DNA from: Staphylococcus simiae
GTDB lineage: Bacteria; Bacillota; Bacilli; Staphylococcales; Staphylococcaceae
Assembly: GCF_002902085.1 (NCBI RefSeq)
Contig: NZ_PPQR01000074.1
Span: 1 to 62,727 of the forward strand
Length of the DNA stretch: 62,727 nt
Direction: 5' to 3'
Part shown: one piece after another, positions 43,441 to 53,864 of the stretch
Layout: each line of letters starts with the position of its first letter
Position numbering within the stretch: position 1 is the stretch's first letter
The notes under the pieces: model-generated
What the model was told of the DNA's origin: nothing
Seen by the model: the letters and a program-made list of their open reading frames with translations, nothing else
The model's database searches: none
Made by a program: the position numbers and the translations under genes

Positions 43441-43925
43441 ATGACGTTACAAGACATAACATTAGCACATTATCAGCAAAATGATTTACAAGTTGTAAAA
43501 CGATTTCAACTATTGGAGATGGATAACAAATTTGTTAAAACACCATATGACAATATTGTTGCAGCTTTAGAAGATTATCATAGATATCCTATAATGGTGT
43601 GGAGAAATAATGAATGTGTAGCATTTTTCACGTTACATATAGAAAATGGCGTTGCACCTTTTAGCGATAATACTAAAGCTATTTTTTTAGATCATTCAGT
43701 GTAGACGCTCGTTATCGTAAAGAAGGTATTGCTAAGCAAGTGATGTCTAAGTTGCCATCATTTATAACACAGCAGTTTACCGATATAAATGAAATCGTTT
43801 TGACGGTTAATACGGATAACCCTAAGGCACTCAATTTATATAAACAACAAGGCTACAGTTATCAAGGTGATAGTTCTTTAGTTGGAAGACCTGTTTATAT
43901 CATGTCATTAAAGATTAAAACATAA
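43441..43925 (+). pseudogene. GNAT acetyltransferase interrupted by a one-base frameshift
   Basis: The first part (43441-43704, MTLQDITLAHYQQNDLQVVK through NTKAIFLDHSV) stops just after seven T residues (43682-43688). One more T would continue the frame as IFFRSFSVDARYRKEGIAKQVM, which holds the acetyl-CoA loop (RKEGIA), through LYKQQGYSY to the stop at 43925. The two halves together make a normal GNAT of about 160 residues. It is a pseudogene, a slippage-controlled gene or a sequencing error in the T run. Coupled to the Nudix gene. Confidence 0.82.
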
Positions 43926-43930
43926 ATTAA

Positions 43931-44030
43931 AAACCAATCAAATTTACCAATGACTATGTTATTGATTAAGAGGACGGCATGTTTATACCGTTTTAACATA
44001 GTGCGACTGTAATTTTGATTGGTTTTTTTT
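43931..44030 (+). terminator. long nested hairpin ending in a T tract
   Basis: Three stacked stems: AAACCAATCAAA (43931-43942) with TTTGATTGGTTT (44014-44025), ACTATGTTA with TAACATAGT, and ACGG with CCGT. Nine T residues follow. The fold is about 95 nt, longer than an ordinary terminator, and could be the 3' end of an sRNA or a strong terminator for the Nudix-GNAT operon. The remaining 44031-44189 has no gene. Confidence 0.7.
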
Positions 44031-44189
44031 TACGTAAAGTATCATAGCTGATGTTATTAACAAATTTTGATGTATATTTTATGATTTATCAACGTTAGAA
44101 ACCACTATTATCGTTAGTTGCATATATCTAGATTAGTTGATTGTACTAAAAGTGCTTGATTAATAAAGAATAGACACTGTGTGCGCGAT

Positions 44190-44226
44190 AAAAATGACTA
44201 CACTATTATTCTAAAACGATAGTGGT
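44190..44226 (-). terminator. terminator of the YibE/F-type operon
   Basis: CACTAT (44201-44206) pairs with ATAGTG (44219-44224), and the AAAAAT at 44190-44195 gives a U tract on the minus strand. Confidence 0.6.
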
Positions 44227-44244
44227 TAATCTATTGCTCGTAAG

Positions 44245-45033
44245 TTATTTCATATGAACAGTATCATTTTTTAAGCGTGTATGTTGTCGTTTTTTAATTA
44301 ATAACGACGTCATCCATGCAGTAATAGGGATACTCATGGCAACCGCTATTCCACCTAATAAAATAGATATGAACTCTTGTGCAAATATTTTCGAGTTAAT
44401 GATATGTCCAAATGAATAGTTTAATTTAAAAAACCAGAAAAACAGTGTTAATTGACCTCCGAAAAAGGCGAGATATATGGTGTTAGCTGAAGTAGCTAAA
44501 ATTTCTCTACCAACACGCATACCAGACTGAAATAGCTCATATTGACTGAGTTTCGGATTAACTTGATATAACTCATATATTGGAGAACTAATCGTAATTG
44601 CCAAATCAATCACTGCTGCAATGACAGCAAGAATAATAGTAAATACCATAAATTGCACCATATTAATACCAATGTTCATTGAGTAAATATAGGTTTCATC
44701 TTGTTGCTCCGTGGCAAAGCCTTGTAAATGTCCAAAGTATACTGCAAGGTAGATAACAGTAATTAATAAAGCTGTGGTAATAATAGTAGCGATGAAAGCT
44801 GCTTGTGTCTTGATATTATAACTATTTAATACAAATAAGTTGCAAGCAGCAATAACGATACAAAATATAAAAGTGACAATATATATAGGCATACCAAAAA
44901 TAATGAAAATGATACTAATCACTAAAATGGCAAAGTTTAAAAATAAAGTTAAATATGATACTAACCCTTTTTTACCGCCAAAAATAATCATTAATATTAA
45001 GAGTAAGGCACCTAAAATGACGACTGCATTCAT
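44245..45033 (-). CDS. YibE/F-family membrane protein (second gene)
   Basis: 262 residues with about seven hydrophobic spans. The central conserved block MVQFMVFTIILAVIAAVIDLAITISSPIYEL is the YibE/F hallmark (a similar block occurs in its partner). Its start overlaps the end of the upstream gene by 4 bases (ATGA), so the two are translated together and probably form one complex. Transport function is assumed for the family but the substrate is unknown. Confidence 0.8.
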   Translation of the reverse strand: MNAVVILGALLLILMIIFGGKKGLVSYLTLFLNFAILVISIIFIIFGMPIYIVTFIFCIVIAACNLFVLNSYNIKTQAAFIATIITTALLITVIYLAVYFGHLQGFATEQQDETYIYSMNIGINMVQFMVFTIILAVIAAVIDLAITISSPIYELYQVNPKLSQYELFQSGMRVGREILATSANTIYLAFFGGQLTLFFWFFKLNYSFGHIINSKIFAQEFISILLGGIAVAMSIPITAWMTSLLIKKRQHTRLKNDTVHMK

Positions 45034-46142
45034 AGTCTAGCCCTCCTTAAAGTTTCTCCAAGTTCCATTAATACAATAGTGATTGGAATAGTTAAGACGA
45101 TTCCAATACCACCCGTCAATGCTCGAACGATTTCTAAAGACCAATTCATTGAAATGGTATAAGTAAGGGTATTAGCATTTTTTAGGTAAATCAAAAACAT
45201 AGGTAATGATCCTGATAAATATGAAAATAATAAAATATTAGTCATTGTACCCATGATGTCTTGCCCGATATGTCTACCTGCTAAAGCCCAACGTGTTTTT
45301 GAAATATTGGGGGTACGTTGTAAAATTTCGTGCATACCGCTTGCAATCGTGATGGCAACATCCATGATAGCACCAAGAGAACCTATTAGCACTGAAGCTA
45401 AAAAGATATCTTTAGGAGGTAAAGATAAAAAATTCATTGTTTCATATTTAATACCTTGACCACCAGTGAGCGCAATCACTAATTCAGTGAGCCCAATCGC
45501 TAACATTGTACCTGCAATTGTGCTGATAATTGTAATGACAGTACGTGCATGCCAACCAGTGACAAGCAATAAGGTGATAACTGTTGAACAAACCATTGCC
45601 ATTGTCATTAACAAGAATAAATTCGTATTACTAAATGTGATATGTATATAAATAGCTGTTAGTACAGCAATTGTATTAATCATTAACGATAAGATAGATT
45701 GTAATCCTACTTTACGTCCTACTATTAAAACAGTTAATAAAAATAAACCTGTTATTGTTACAGTTAATGTATCTCGTTTCTTTTCAATAATATCGGCATC
45801 GGTCAATTTATCAGAAATATGCAGTAATACTTTATCTCCTTTATTAAAGGCTTCAGAATCTGCTTGAGATTTGACGTAATCATGTTCTATATTAGTTGTT
45901 TGTCCTTTAAAATGGCCATTTAATACGTTTAATGTCAATTTAGTTTTGTATTTAGTGTCATGATTATGTTGGTCATCTGTTGTTGATGTTGTTGACAGAT
46001 GTTCCACTTGTGTTACTTTTCCTATAGGTTGATGATACAAAGAAGTGTTAAATAAAGTGAAAATAATGCTGCAAACGTAAATAATACAAAAAATGACAAT
46101 AATAATATTAAAAGGCTTCGTAAAAAAATGTCGTTGTTGCAA
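45030..46142 (-). CDS. YibE/F-family membrane protein (first gene)
   Basis: 370 residues from the TTG at 46142, 8 bases after TTGAGG (QQRHFFTKPFNII). The open frame extends further upstream but only through repeat copy D, so that part is not native. One span near the N-terminus, an extracellular domain (about 45-150: GKVTQVEHLSTTSTTDD), then seven spans with the ASVLIGSLGAIMDVAITIASGMHEI block. The repeat element begins 22 bases upstream of the start codon and must contain or displace the promoter. Confidence 0.82.
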   Translation of the reverse strand: MQQRHFFTKPFNIIIVIFCIIYVCSIIFTLFNTSLYHQPIGKVTQVEHLSTTSTTDDQHNHDTKYKTKLTLNVLNGHFKGQTTNIEHDYVKSQADSEAFNKGDKVLLHISDKLTDADIIEKKRDTLTVTITGLFLLTVLIVGRKVGLQSILSLMINTIAVLTAIYIHITFSNTNLFLLMTMAMVCSTVITLLLVTGWHARTVITIISTIAGTMLAIGLTELVIALTGGQGIKYETMNFLSLPPKDIFLASVLIGSLGAIMDVAITIASGMHEILQRTPNISKTRWALAGRHIGQDIMGTMTNILLFSYLSGSLPMFLIYLKNANTLTYTISMNWSLEIVRALTGGIGIVLTIPITIVLMELGETLRRARL

Positions 46143-46164
46143 TAACAAAACCTCAATTCTTTCA

Positions 46165-46431
46165 GGTTCTCTATTTTTTAGAACTGATAAATAAAAAAAT
46201 GAATAATTTAAAATAAAAATCATTTTAAAGCCGAGACTCCTGAGGTAGGGACCCAACACAGAGAAACTGTTTCACAGTTTCTACAGAAATGCAAGTTGGG
46301 GTAGGCTGAGACAGCACCCTAGGAAGGGACCCAACACAGAGAAACTATTTCACAGTTTCTACAGAAATGCAAGTTGGGCATAGCGAGGCTTGAAAAATTA
46401 ATTTTGTATCAGTCCAATTTGTTAGAGAACC
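46165..46431. repeat. compound intergenic repeat, copy D (267 bp)
   Basis: GGTTCTCT...GAACTGATA at the left, TATCAGTCC...AGAGAACC at the right, two GGGACCCAACA...GTTGGG units and GCTGAGACAGCACCCTAGG between. It lies between the YibE/F start and gltC. Confidence 0.88.
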
Positions 46432-46510
46432 TTCTTTCAGTAATATGCTGATTATACGCCCTTGAACGCTGTAATTCAAAAATATTACTATAACTATTCA
46501 AATATGATAA

Positions 46511-47395
46511 TTAATAAAAAGTTGATGTTTTAGTCATCAGTTGTTTAATTAAAGTTAATAAGATGCCTATATCACTTTTAACATAAGGTTCTTTGGTGAT
46601 AGCGCAGATTGTTCTTTTTAATTCAGTATGTTCTAATGTAATATCCACCCAATCTTGAGAATTAGGCAATGAAATTTGTTTAGGACAAATGATATAGCCG
46701 TCTTTTTGTTTTAAGATATATTGAGCTAACTGTTTATTACTAATTGTGTAAATATCTGTTTTAGTAAATGATTGTAATTGCTTTTTTACTGATGGTGCAA
46801 TTGAATATAACGTATACATGCGACTATTTTCGAACTGTATTAATGGCGGTTGAGTTGATAATGTGATTGGATCATCTGATGGTGCATATAAGTGAAAATG
46901 TTCTTCGAATAAAGGTAACACATATATGGATTTGTGTTTTTTAATATCATAGTTCAATTCAGTAAAACCTATATCAATATTGCCATTTAATACTTGATCA
47001 ATAATAGTATTTTGTGTCATTAAATTGGGTATGATATGTGTATCATTTTGTAGATGAAACGATTGTATAAGAGGCAGTAACATCATTGATACATCACTCT
47101 CTTCATAGCCAATATAAATACTTTTATGTTTACTTAAACCGTGATTTTGAAACTGTTCTATTGTCGTATCTAGATGATCTAATATCGTTAATGCCTCATT
47201 AAATAATAATTTCCCTTCAGATGTCAGTGAGATATTTCGTCCTTGCTTTTGAAATAAAGGGACATTCAATTCTTGTTCGAGTAAAGTGATTTGTCTGCTA
47301 ATGGCAGATTGTGCAATATTCAATTCTAATGCAGTTTCAGAAATATGTTCTCGCTTAGCTACTTCAACAAAATAGCGCAATTGTTTAATTTCCAT
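46511..47395 (-). CDS. gltC: LysR-type regulator GltC
   Basis: 294 residues from the ATG at 47395, behind GGAGG; the frame continues upstream without a better start. The N-terminal LysR HTH (IKQLRYFVEVAKREHISETALELNIAQSAISRQITLLEQEL) is followed by a periplasmic-binding-like effector domain (about 90-290). It is divergent from gltB across 177 bases, the arrangement in which GltC activates gltAB transcription in response to 2-oxoglutarate and glutamate in Bacillus. Confidence 0.9.
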   Translation of the reverse strand: MEIKQLRYFVEVAKREHISETALELNIAQSAISRQITLLEQELNVPLFQKQGRNISLTSEGKLLFNEALTILDHLDTTIEQFQNHGLSKHKSIYIGYEESDVSMMLLPLIQSFHLQNDTHIIPNLMTQNTIIDQVLNGNIDIGFTELNYDIKKHKSIYVLPLFEEHFHLYAPSDDPITLSTQPPLIQFENSRMYTLYSIAPSVKKQLQSFTKTDIYTISNKQLAQYILKQKDGYIICPKQISLPNSQDWVDITLEHTELKRTICAITKEPYVKSDIGILLTLIKQLMTKTSTFY

Positions 47396-47572
47396 AAATA
47401 CCTCCATTACAATAGTATGTTTACACAATATTATACCAATCTCACCTTCGATTAATCTATTTTTTAGAACGATATCTTCTATTTTATATATTGAACAGAT
47501 CAATTTTTTAGATTATAGTAATTATCATTAATAACTAATATCAGAATATTCTAAAAAAGGGGAGTGCGCATC

Positions 47573-50500
47573 ATGCACAATGACAAGTTAATTAAAGGTT
47601 TATATGATTATCGTGAGGAACATGATGCCTGTGGTATTGGTTTTTATGCGAATATGGATAATAAAAGGTCTCATGACATTATTGATAAATCGCTTGAAAT
47701 GTTACGACGCTTAGACCACAGGGGTGGGGTTGGAGCAGATGGAATGACTGGTGATGGTGCAGGAATTATGACTGAAATTCCGTTCGAATTTTTTGAACAA
47801 CATATTACAGAATTTAAAATTCCTAGCGAAGGAAACTATGCAGTAGGATTATTTTTTGCTAAAGAACGCATTAAAGGTTCGATTCATGAGGCAATATTTC
47901 ATCAATATTTTGAAAATGAAGGTCTTAAGATATTAGGATTTAGAGATGTACCTGTCAATAAAGCAGCTATTGCTGAACATGTAGCACAGACAATGCCTGT
48001 CATTCAACAAGTATTTATAGATATTAGCGATGTTACTGATGTAACAAAAAAATTATTTTTAGCTAGAAAACATTTAGAGTATTATACGACGACAAATGAT
48101 TTAGAACTGTATTTTACAAGTTTGTCTCATAAAACGATTGTTTATAAAGGTTGGTTACGCTCAGACCAAATTAAAAAGTTATATCTGGATTTATCTAATG
48201 AGTTATATCAATCAAAGTTGGGATTAGTACATTCACGTTTTAGTACGAATACGTTTCCGAGTTGGAAAAGAGCGCATCCAAATAGATTGTTAATGCATAA
48301 TGGGGAGATTAATACCATTAAAGGTAATGTCAATTGGATGAGGGCACGTCAGCATAAGTTAATTAATACTGTGTTTGGTAAAGATCAACATAAAATATTT
48401 AATATTGTTGATGAAGATGGTAGTGACTCTGCCATTGTTGATAATGCATTAGAATTTTTATCATTGTCTATGGAACCAGAAAAAGCAGCTATGCTCCTTA
48501 TTCCAGAACCATGGCTATACAATAAGTCGAATGATGCCAATGTTCGTGCCTTTTATGAATTTTATAGTTATTTGATGGAACCGTGGGATGGTCCAACGAT
48601 GATTTCATTTTGTAACGGAGACAAAATAGGTGCCTTAACAGATAGAAATGGTCTTAGACCTGGTCGATATACGATTACTAAAGATAACTTTATTGTCTTT
48701 TCATCAGAAGTAGGCGTTGTTGATGTTCCAGAAAGTAATGTGGCATTTAAAGGTCAACTGAACCCAGGAAAGTTATTATTAGTTGATTTTAATGAGCATA
48801 AAGTGATTGAAAATAATGACTTGAAGACACGTATAGCTAATGAATTACCTTATCAGACGTGGATTGAAAAGTATAAAAAGCAATTTGACTTTGAACATAT
48901 ACAATATCGCGCGTCAGACTGGTCAGATGAGACATTATTTAAATTACAACGTCAATTTGCATACACTAAAGAAGATATTAATAAGTATATGCAAGAATTA
49001 GTAGAATCTAAAAAGGATCCAATTGGGGCGATGGGGTATGATGCGCCAATTGCGGTATTAAATGATAAACCGGAATCGCTATTTAATTATTTTAAGCAAT
49101 TATTTGCACAAGTGACAAACCCACCTATTGATGCGTATAGAGAAAAAATAGTAACTAGTGAATTGTCATACTTAGGTGGAGAAGGTAACTTGATTAATCC
49201 AGATGAGCATGTGCTAGATAGAATTCAGTTGAAACGCCCAGTATTGAACGAACATCATATTGAAAGTATTGATCAGCAAACATTTAATACGACTTATTTA
49301 TCAACGTTATATGATGGTTCATTGGAAGAAGCTTTAAATCAATTAGGTGAATCCGCAATTCAAGCTGTGACTAAGGGTGCCCAAATATTAGTACTAGATG
49401 ATAGCGGATTAGTAGATGAAAAAGCTTATGCCATGCCTATGTTATTAGCCATTAGTCATATTCATCAACTACTCATTAAAGAAAATTTACGTATGGATAC
49501 CAGCTTAGTTGCTAAATCTGGTGAAACTAGAGAAGTACATCATGTTGCTTGCTTATTAGGATACGGCGCTAATGCTGTTGTTCCATACTTAGCTCAACGT
49601 ACAATTGAACATATGACGTTGACAGAACGATTGCCTGGCGATGTTATTGCTAATGTTAAGACATATACTGATGTGTTGTCTGAAGGTGTTATTAAAGTTA
49701 TGGCGAAAATGGGTATTTCTACAGTACAAAGTTATCAAGGAGCACAAATATTTGAAGCCATTGGTTTATCAGATGATGTGATTAATCGCTATTTTACAGG
49801 CACGCAATCTAAATTATCTGGTTTATCTATCGAACAAATCGATACAGAAAATAAAGCTCGACAACAAAGTGGTAAAGACTTTTTAGAATCAGGAAGTACT
49901 TTCCAATGGCGTCAACAAGGGCAACATCATGCTTTTAATCCACAAACTATATTTTTATTACAACATGCATGTAGAGACAATGATTATGCTAAGTTTAAAG
50001 ATTATTCACAAGCTGTAAATCATAGTCGTAAAGATCATATTAGACATTTATTAGAATTTAAACCGTGTCGCCCTATCGATATTGATCAAGTAGAACCAGT
50101 TAGTGACATTGTTAAAAGGTTTAACACGGGGGCGATGAGTTATGGTTCTATCTCTGCAGAAGCACATGAAACATTAGCACAAGCTATGAATAAACTTGGT
50201 GGTAAAAGTAATAGTGGTGAGGGCGGAGAAGATCCTAAACGTTATGATGTTCAAGTAGATGGTAGTAATAAAGTGAGTGCGATTAAACAAGTGGCATCAG
50301 GTCGTTTTGGTGTGACAAGTGATTACTTACAACACGCCAAAGAAATTCAAATTAAAGTAGCTCAAGGTGCTAAGCCAGGGGAAGGTGGTCAATTGCCTGG
50401 TACTAAAGTTTATCCGTGGATTGCTAAAACGAGAGGATCAACACCAGGTATTGGTTTGATATCGCCACCGCCTCATCATGATATTTATTCCATTGAAGAT

Positions 50501-52072
50501 TTAGCACAATTAATTCACGATTTGAAAAATGCTAATAAAGACGCTGATATTGCCGTGAAACTAGTATCTAAAACTGGTGTCGGTACAATTGCGTCAGGTG
50601 TAGCAAAAGCCTTTGCTGATAAAATTGTTATCAGTGGCTATGATGGTGGAACAGGAGCATCACCAAAAACGAGCATTCAACATGCAGGTGTGCCATGGGA
50701 AATCGGATTAGCTGAAACACATCAAACATTAAAACTTAATGATTTAAGAAGTCGCGTTAAGTTAGAAACAGACGGTAAATTATTAACCGGTAAAGATGTA
50801 GCGTACGCTTGTGCGCTTGGAGCGGAAGAATTTGGTTTTGCAACGGCACCACTTGTAGTTTTAGGCTGCATTATGATGCGTGTCTGCCACAAAGATACAT
50901 GTCCAGTTGGAGTTGCAACACAAAATAAAGATTTACGTGCTTTATTTAGAGGTAAGGCACATCACGTAGTTAATTTTATGCATTTTATAGCACAAGAATT
51001 AAGAGAAATATTAGCTTCTTTAGGATTAAGAAGTGTTGAGGAACTAGTCGGACGTACGGATTTATTACAAAGATCAACGACAATTGATCCGCATAGTAAG
51101 GCAGCTTCATTACGAGTTGAAAGACTCATTGAAAATTTTGAAGGTATAAATACTAAAGTAATTAAGCAAGATCATCATTTAGATATAGGTTTTGATTTAA
51201 CTCAATTATATGAAACAACCAAACCATATATAGCAGCAGGACAACGTTATACTGGAACTTTTACTGTTAATAATGAACAAAGAGATGTTGGTGTTATTAC
51301 TGGTAGTGAAATTACTAAACGTTATGGTGAACAAGGCTTACCTGAAAATACCATCAATATTTATACGAATGGGCATGCAGGACAAAGTTTGGCAGCATAT
51401 GCACCGAAAGGTTTAACAGTACATCATACAGGAGATGCTAACGATTATGTCGGTAAAGGGTTGTCAGGTGGAACAGTCATCGTTAAAGCACCGTTTGAAG
51501 AAAGACAAAATGAAATTATTGCAGGTAATGTATCATTTTATGGAGCTTCAGGTGGTAAAGCCTTTATTAATGGTAAAGCTGGAGAAAGATTCTGTATTAG
51601 AAATAGTGGGGCAGATGTAGTAGTTGAAGGTATAGGGGATCATGGACTTGAATACATGACTGGTGGTCACGTCTTAATATTAGGAGATGTTGGTAAAAAC
51701 TTCGGTCAAGGTATGAGTGGTGGCGTAGCTTACATTATACCTTCAGATATAAAAACTTTTATAAAAGATAATCAATTAGATACGCTATTAATGACTACAA
51801 TTAAATATAATGAAGAGAAATTATTGATTAAAGGTATGTTAGAAGAACATATTGCGCAAACGAATAGTACTAAAGCAATTGATATAGTGAAAAAATTCAA
51901 TCACATTGAGCGTTATGTTGTTAAAGTAATACCTAAAGATTATCAATTAATGATGCAAAAGATTGCATTACACAAGTCATTAAATAGTAATGAAGATGAA
52001 GCAACTTTAGCAGCATTTTATGATGATAGTAAAGTAATTAATCACACACAACGACCAGCGATTGTGTATTAA
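47573..52072 (+). CDS. gltB: glutamate synthase large subunit
   Basis: 1499 residues from the ATG at 47573, 8 bases after AAGGGGAG. The N-terminal class II glutaminase starts with the catalytic Cys in EHDACGIGF (about residue 19, after a short propeptide). A central domain follows, then the FMN-binding synthase domain (about 830-1190), a 3Fe-4S cluster site CIMMRVCHKDTC (about 1102-1113) and the C-terminal beta-helix GXGXG domain (about 1240-1430). It makes two glutamates from glutamine and 2-oxoglutarate using electrons from GltD. Also called gltA in Bacillus. Confidence 0.96.
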   Translation: MHNDKLIKGLYDYREEHDACGIGFYANMDNKRSHDIIDKSLEMLRRLDHRGGVGADGMTGDGAGIMTEIPFEFFEQHITEFKIPSEGNYAVGLFFAKERIKGSIHEAIFHQYFENEGLKILGFRDVPVNKAAIAEHVAQTMPVIQQVFIDISDVTDVTKKLFLARKHLEYYTTTNDLELYFTSLSHKTIVYKGWLRSDQIKKLYLDLSNELYQSKLGLVHSRFSTNTFPSWKRAHPNRLLMHNGEINTIKGNVNWMRARQHKLINTVFGKDQHKIFNIVDEDGSDSAIVDNALEFLSLSMEPEKAAMLLIPEPWLYNKSNDANVRAFYEFYSYLMEPWDGPTMISFCNGDKIGALTDRNGLRPGRYTITKDNFIVFSSEVGVVDVPESNVAFKGQLNPGKLLLVDFNEHKVIENNDLKTRIANELPYQTWIEKYKKQFDFEHIQYRASDWSDETLFKLQRQFAYTKEDINKYMQELVESKKDPIGAMGYDAPIAVLNDKPESLFNYFKQLFAQVTNPPIDAYREKIVTSELSYLGGEGNLINPDEHVLDRIQLKRPVLNEHHIESIDQQTFNTTYLSTLYDGSLEEALNQLGESAIQAVTKGAQILVLDDSGLVDEKAYAMPMLLAISHIHQLLIKENLRMDTSLVAKSGETREVHHVACLLGYGANAVVPYLAQRTIEHMTLTERLPGDVIANVKTYTDVLSEGVIKVMAKMGISTVQSYQGAQIFEAIGLSDDVINRYFTGTQSKLSGLSIEQIDTENKARQQSGKDFLESGSTFQWRQQGQHHAFNPQTIFLLQHACRDNDYAKFKDYSQAVNHSRKDHIRHLLEFKPCRPIDIDQVEPVSDIVKRFNTGAMSYGSISAEAHETLAQAMNKLGGKSNSGEGGEDPKRYDVQVDGSNKVSAIKQVASGRFGVTSDYLQHAKEIQIKVAQGAKPGEGGQLPGTKVYPWIAKTRGSTPGIGLISPPPHHDIYSIEDLAQLIHDLKNANKDADIAVKLVSKTGVGTIASGVAKAFADKIVISGYDGGTGASPKTSIQHAGVPWEIGLAETHQTLKLNDLRSRVKLETDGKLLTGKDVAYACALGAEEFGFATAPLVVLGCIMMRVCHKDTCPVGVATQNKDLRALFRGKAHHVVNFMHFIAQELREILASLGLRSVEELVGRTDLLQRSTTIDPHSKAASLRVERLIENFEGINTKVIKQDHHLDIGFDLTQLYETTKPYIAAGQRYTGTFTVNNEQRDVGVITGSEITKRYGEQGLPENTINIYTNGHAGQSLAAYAPKGLTVHHTGDANDYVGKGLSGGTVIVKAPFEERQNEIIAGNVSFYGASGGKAFINGKAGERFCIRNSGADVVVEGIGDHGLEYMTGGHVLILGDVGKNFGQGMSGGVAYIIPSDIKTFIKDNQLDTLLMTTIKYNEEKLLIKGMLEEHIAQTNSTKAIDIVKKFNHIERYVVKVIPKDYQLMMQKIALHKSLNSNEDEATLAAFYDDSKVINHTQRPAIVY

Positions 52073-52090
52073 AGAATGGGGGTTAATCAT

Positions 52091-53554
52091 ATGGGTGAAT
52101 TTAAAGGGTTTATGAAGTATAACAAACAGTACTTATCAGAATTATCTCTTGTCGATCGTTTGACACATCATCAAGCTTATCAACAACGATTTACAAAAGA
52201 TGATGCCTCTATTCAAGGTGCACGTTGCATGGATTGTGGTACACCATTTTGCCAAACTGGACAATTATTCGGACGTGAGACGATTGGTTGTCCGATCGGT
52301 AATTATATTCCTGAATGGAATGATTTAGTATATCGACAAGATTTTAAACAAGCTTATGAACGTTTAAGTGAGACTAATAATTTTCCTGATTTTACAGGAC
52401 GTGTATGTCCGGCACCTTGTGAAAATGCTTGTGTAATGAAGATTAATCGTGAGTCGGTAGCGATTAAAGGGATAGAACGTACAATCATCGATGAAGCCTT
52501 CCTTAACAATTGGGTCAAACCGAAAAATCCTAAGGCTCGTCGTAATGAAAAAGTTGCTATAGTTGGTAGTGGACCCGCGGGTTTGACCGCAGCTGAAGAA
52601 TTGAATTATTTAGGATATCGAGTTACCGTTTATGAACGTGCAAGAGAAGCGGGAGGGCTACTTATGTATGGTATTCCTAATATGAAATTAGATAAAGAAG
52701 TTGTCCGTCGTCGCATTCGTTTGATGGAAGAAGCGGGTATCATCTTCGAAACTGGTGTAGAAATTGGGGTAGATATTGATAAAGATCAGCTTGAGCAACA
52801 ATATGATGCCATTATTTTATGTACTGGTGCACAAAAAGGAAGAGATTTACCGTTAGAAGGACGTATGGGAGCGGGTATTCATTTTGCGATGGATTACTTA
52901 ACAGAACAAACTCAATTGTTAAATGGAGAAATCACAGATATTACTATTACAGCTAAAGATAAAAATGTAATTATCATTGGTGCAGGTGATACTGGAGCTG
53001 ATTGTGTTGCTACAGCATTAAGAGAAAATTGTAAATCCATTGTTCAATTTAATAAGTATACTAAGTTACCAGAGGCAATTACGTTTAAAGAAAATAATTC
53101 ATGGCCATTAGCGATGCCGGTATTCAAAATGGATTATGCACATCAAGAATATCAAGCTAAATTTGGTAAGGAACCAAGAGCTTATGGTGTTCAAACGATG
53201 CGTTATGACATCGATAATACAGGTCATATAAGAGGACTTTACACTCAAATATTACAACAAAGTGATCAAGGTATGGTTATGGCAGAAGGACCAGAGAAAT
53301 TTTGGCCAGCTGATCTAGTATTGTTATCGATTGGTTTTGAAGGAACAGAAACAATGGTACCGCGTGCATTTAATATCAAAACGCAACACAATAAAATTGT
53401 AGCGAATGATACAGACTATCAAACAAATAATGACAAAATTTTTGCTGCAGGAGACGCAAGAAGAGGACAAAGTCTTGTTGTATGGGCTATTAAAGAGGGA
53501 CGTGGTGTAGCTAAAGCTGTAAATCAATACTTATCGACTAAAGTGTTAGTTTAA
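52091..53554 (+). CDS. gltD: glutamate synthase small subunit
   Basis: 487 residues from the ATG at 52091, behind GGGGG. N-terminal ferredoxin-like cysteine clusters (CMDCGTPFC, about 43-51; CPAPCENAC, about 101-109) bind two 4Fe-4S clusters. FAD site GSGPAGLTAAEEL and NADPH site GAGDTGADCVATA follow. It passes electrons from NADPH to GltB. 18 bases after gltB. Confidence 0.96.
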   Translation: MGEFKGFMKYNKQYLSELSLVDRLTHHQAYQQRFTKDDASIQGARCMDCGTPFCQTGQLFGRETIGCPIGNYIPEWNDLVYRQDFKQAYERLSETNNFPDFTGRVCPAPCENACVMKINRESVAIKGIERTIIDEAFLNNWVKPKNPKARRNEKVAIVGSGPAGLTAAEELNYLGYRVTVYERAREAGGLLMYGIPNMKLDKEVVRRRIRLMEEAGIIFETGVEIGVDIDKDQLEQQYDAIILCTGAQKGRDLPLEGRMGAGIHFAMDYLTEQTQLLNGEITDITITAKDKNVIIIGAGDTGADCVATALRENCKSIVQFNKYTKLPEAITFKENNSWPLAMPVFKMDYAHQEYQAKFGKEPRAYGVQTMRYDIDNTGHIRGLYTQILQQSDQGMVMAEGPEKFWPADLVLLSIGFEGTETMVPRAFNIKTQHNKIVANDTDYQTNNDKIFAAGDARRGQSLVVWAIKEGRGVAKAVNQYLSTKVLV

Positions 53555-53739
53555 CCTTTGTATAACTACAGTAAAGTTTTTTGAATTAGTGGTCGATGGT
53601 GAACTAGATGATGACATATTGATGTAGTGTATGAATCATTTAACGTCATTTGTTAATTTTTAATTTCATTAAGTAAAGAATAGATTGAAAATTATATTGA
53701 CATTTAAATAACGCTAATATATGATATTATTTGTGTTCA
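53555..53739 (+). other. non-coding stretch before tRNA-Ser
   Basis: No clear gltD terminator was found. TTGACA (53697-53702) and TATGATATT near 53720-53728 are likely tRNA promoter elements. Confidence 0.5.
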
Positions 53740-53832
53740 GGAGGAATACCCAAGTCCGGCTGAAGGGATCGGTCTTGAAAACCGACAGGGGCTTAACGGC
53801 TCGCGGGGGTTCGAATCCCTCTTCCTCCGCCA
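53740..53832 (+). tRNA. tRNA-Ser (UGA anticodon)
   Basis: 93 nt including an encoded CCA. Acceptor stem GGAGGAA (53740-53746) pairs with TTCCTCC, discriminator G. The anticodon loop CTTGAAA reads TGA. A long variable arm (GGGGCTTAACGGCTC region) and the T arm GGGGGTTCGAATCCCTC complete a class II serine tRNA. A terminator follows. Confidence 0.96.
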
Positions 53833-53864
53833 TTAATTTTGAATATATGATATTTTATATAATG

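Noticed and set aside
46143-46259. N-terminal extension of the first YibE/F protein
   Set aside because: These codons are repeat copy D and its flank; the TTG at 46142 has a proper ribosome binding site.
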